This document shows positions 5,903 through 5,927 of a stretch of 5,927 bases of DNA, piece by piece. The notes under the pieces are model-generated. The model had not been told where the DNA came from, did no database searches, and worked only from the letters and a program-made list of their open reading frames with translations. The stretch comes from CAZCSH01 sp964501545 (GTDB lineage: Bacteria > Patescibacteriota > Minisyncoccia > Minisyncoccales > RBG-13-42-11): positions 1-5,927 of the forward strand of contig CAZCSH010000028.1 of NCBI GenBank assembly GCA_964501545.1, written 5' to 3'. Position numbers and translations under genes: made by a program. Within the stretch, counting starts at the first letter, position 1, and every line of letters starts with the position of its first letter.

Positions 5903-5927
5903 ATGAATCTAAAGTCTCATTTTGACC
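5903..5927 (+). CDS. Possible start of the next gene (partial)
   Basis: The ATG at 5903 opens MNLKSHFD and the frame runs off the window edge. The other two + frames contain stops at 5905-5925, and this frame has a TAG just upstream (5897-5899). The ATG lies about 70 bases after the predicted transcription start and 12 bases after the second leader hairpin. No Shine-Dalgarno is present, as for the other genes here. Eight codons are too few to name a product, and an RNA gene in this position remains possible. Confidence 0.3.

Noticed and set aside
5833..5927. tRNA, tmRNA, RNase P RNA or 16S rRNA start after the promoter
   Set aside because: No cloverleaf, no 16S 5' sequence and none of the conserved words of these RNAs could be seen in the 95 bases available.
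1..5927. CRISPR array, insertion sequence transposase or defence system
   Set aside because: No spaced direct repeats of CRISPR type and no transposase, nuclease or toxin-like coding region was found on either strand.

Overview
The window looks like part of a small-genome bacterium of the Candidate Phyla Radiation (Patescibacteria), most likely Parcubacteria-like. That placement is an inference. It rests on moderate-to-low GC, tightly packed genes, no Shine-Dalgarno sequence at any of the five complete genes, lineage-style motif variants (HESD in MurG, an extended GluRS) and a tryptophan-rich secreted protein of unknown function. TGA is used as a stop (ftsW, murG) and never occurs inside a frame, so the code is standard table 11. 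This argues against the recoded Gracilibacteria/Absconditabacteria.

Layout, all on the + strand. Bases 1-65 look like the 3' end of an upstream gene, followed by a terminator-like hairpin (69-98). Then comes a compact five-gene run: murD (121-1434), ftsW (1403-2518, 32-bp overlap), murG (2515-3639, 4-bp ATGA overlap), gltX (3657-5234, 17-bp gap) and a GTG-started secreted W-rich protein (5239-5667, 4-bp gap). The run closes with a structured region: a hairpin, a perfect 20-bp palindrome and a rho-independent terminator ending near 5760. After it, a near-consensus sigma-70 promoter (TTGACA-17-TATTAT, 5798-5826) starts a new unit. Its leader can form two hairpins before an ATG at 5903 that may open the next gene.

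Function. murD, ftsW and murG are a segment of the division and cell wall (dcw) cluster. MurD adds glutamate to the cytoplasmic UDP-MurNAc precursor, MurG makes lipid II at the inner face of the membrane, and FtsW is the SEDS glycosyltransferase that polymerises it at the septum. gltX (glutamyl-tRNA synthetase) follows in the same run and also uses glutamate, though the link may only be positional. The last gene is exported and unassigned.

I found no large unknown system. The most notable signal is a 48-bp in-frame insertion in murD. It is flanked by an exact 8-bp direct repeat and carries nested inverted repeats, so it looks like a palindromic mini-element tolerated inside an essential gene. 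Next in interest are the W-rich secreted protein and the promoter/leader architecture at the right end.
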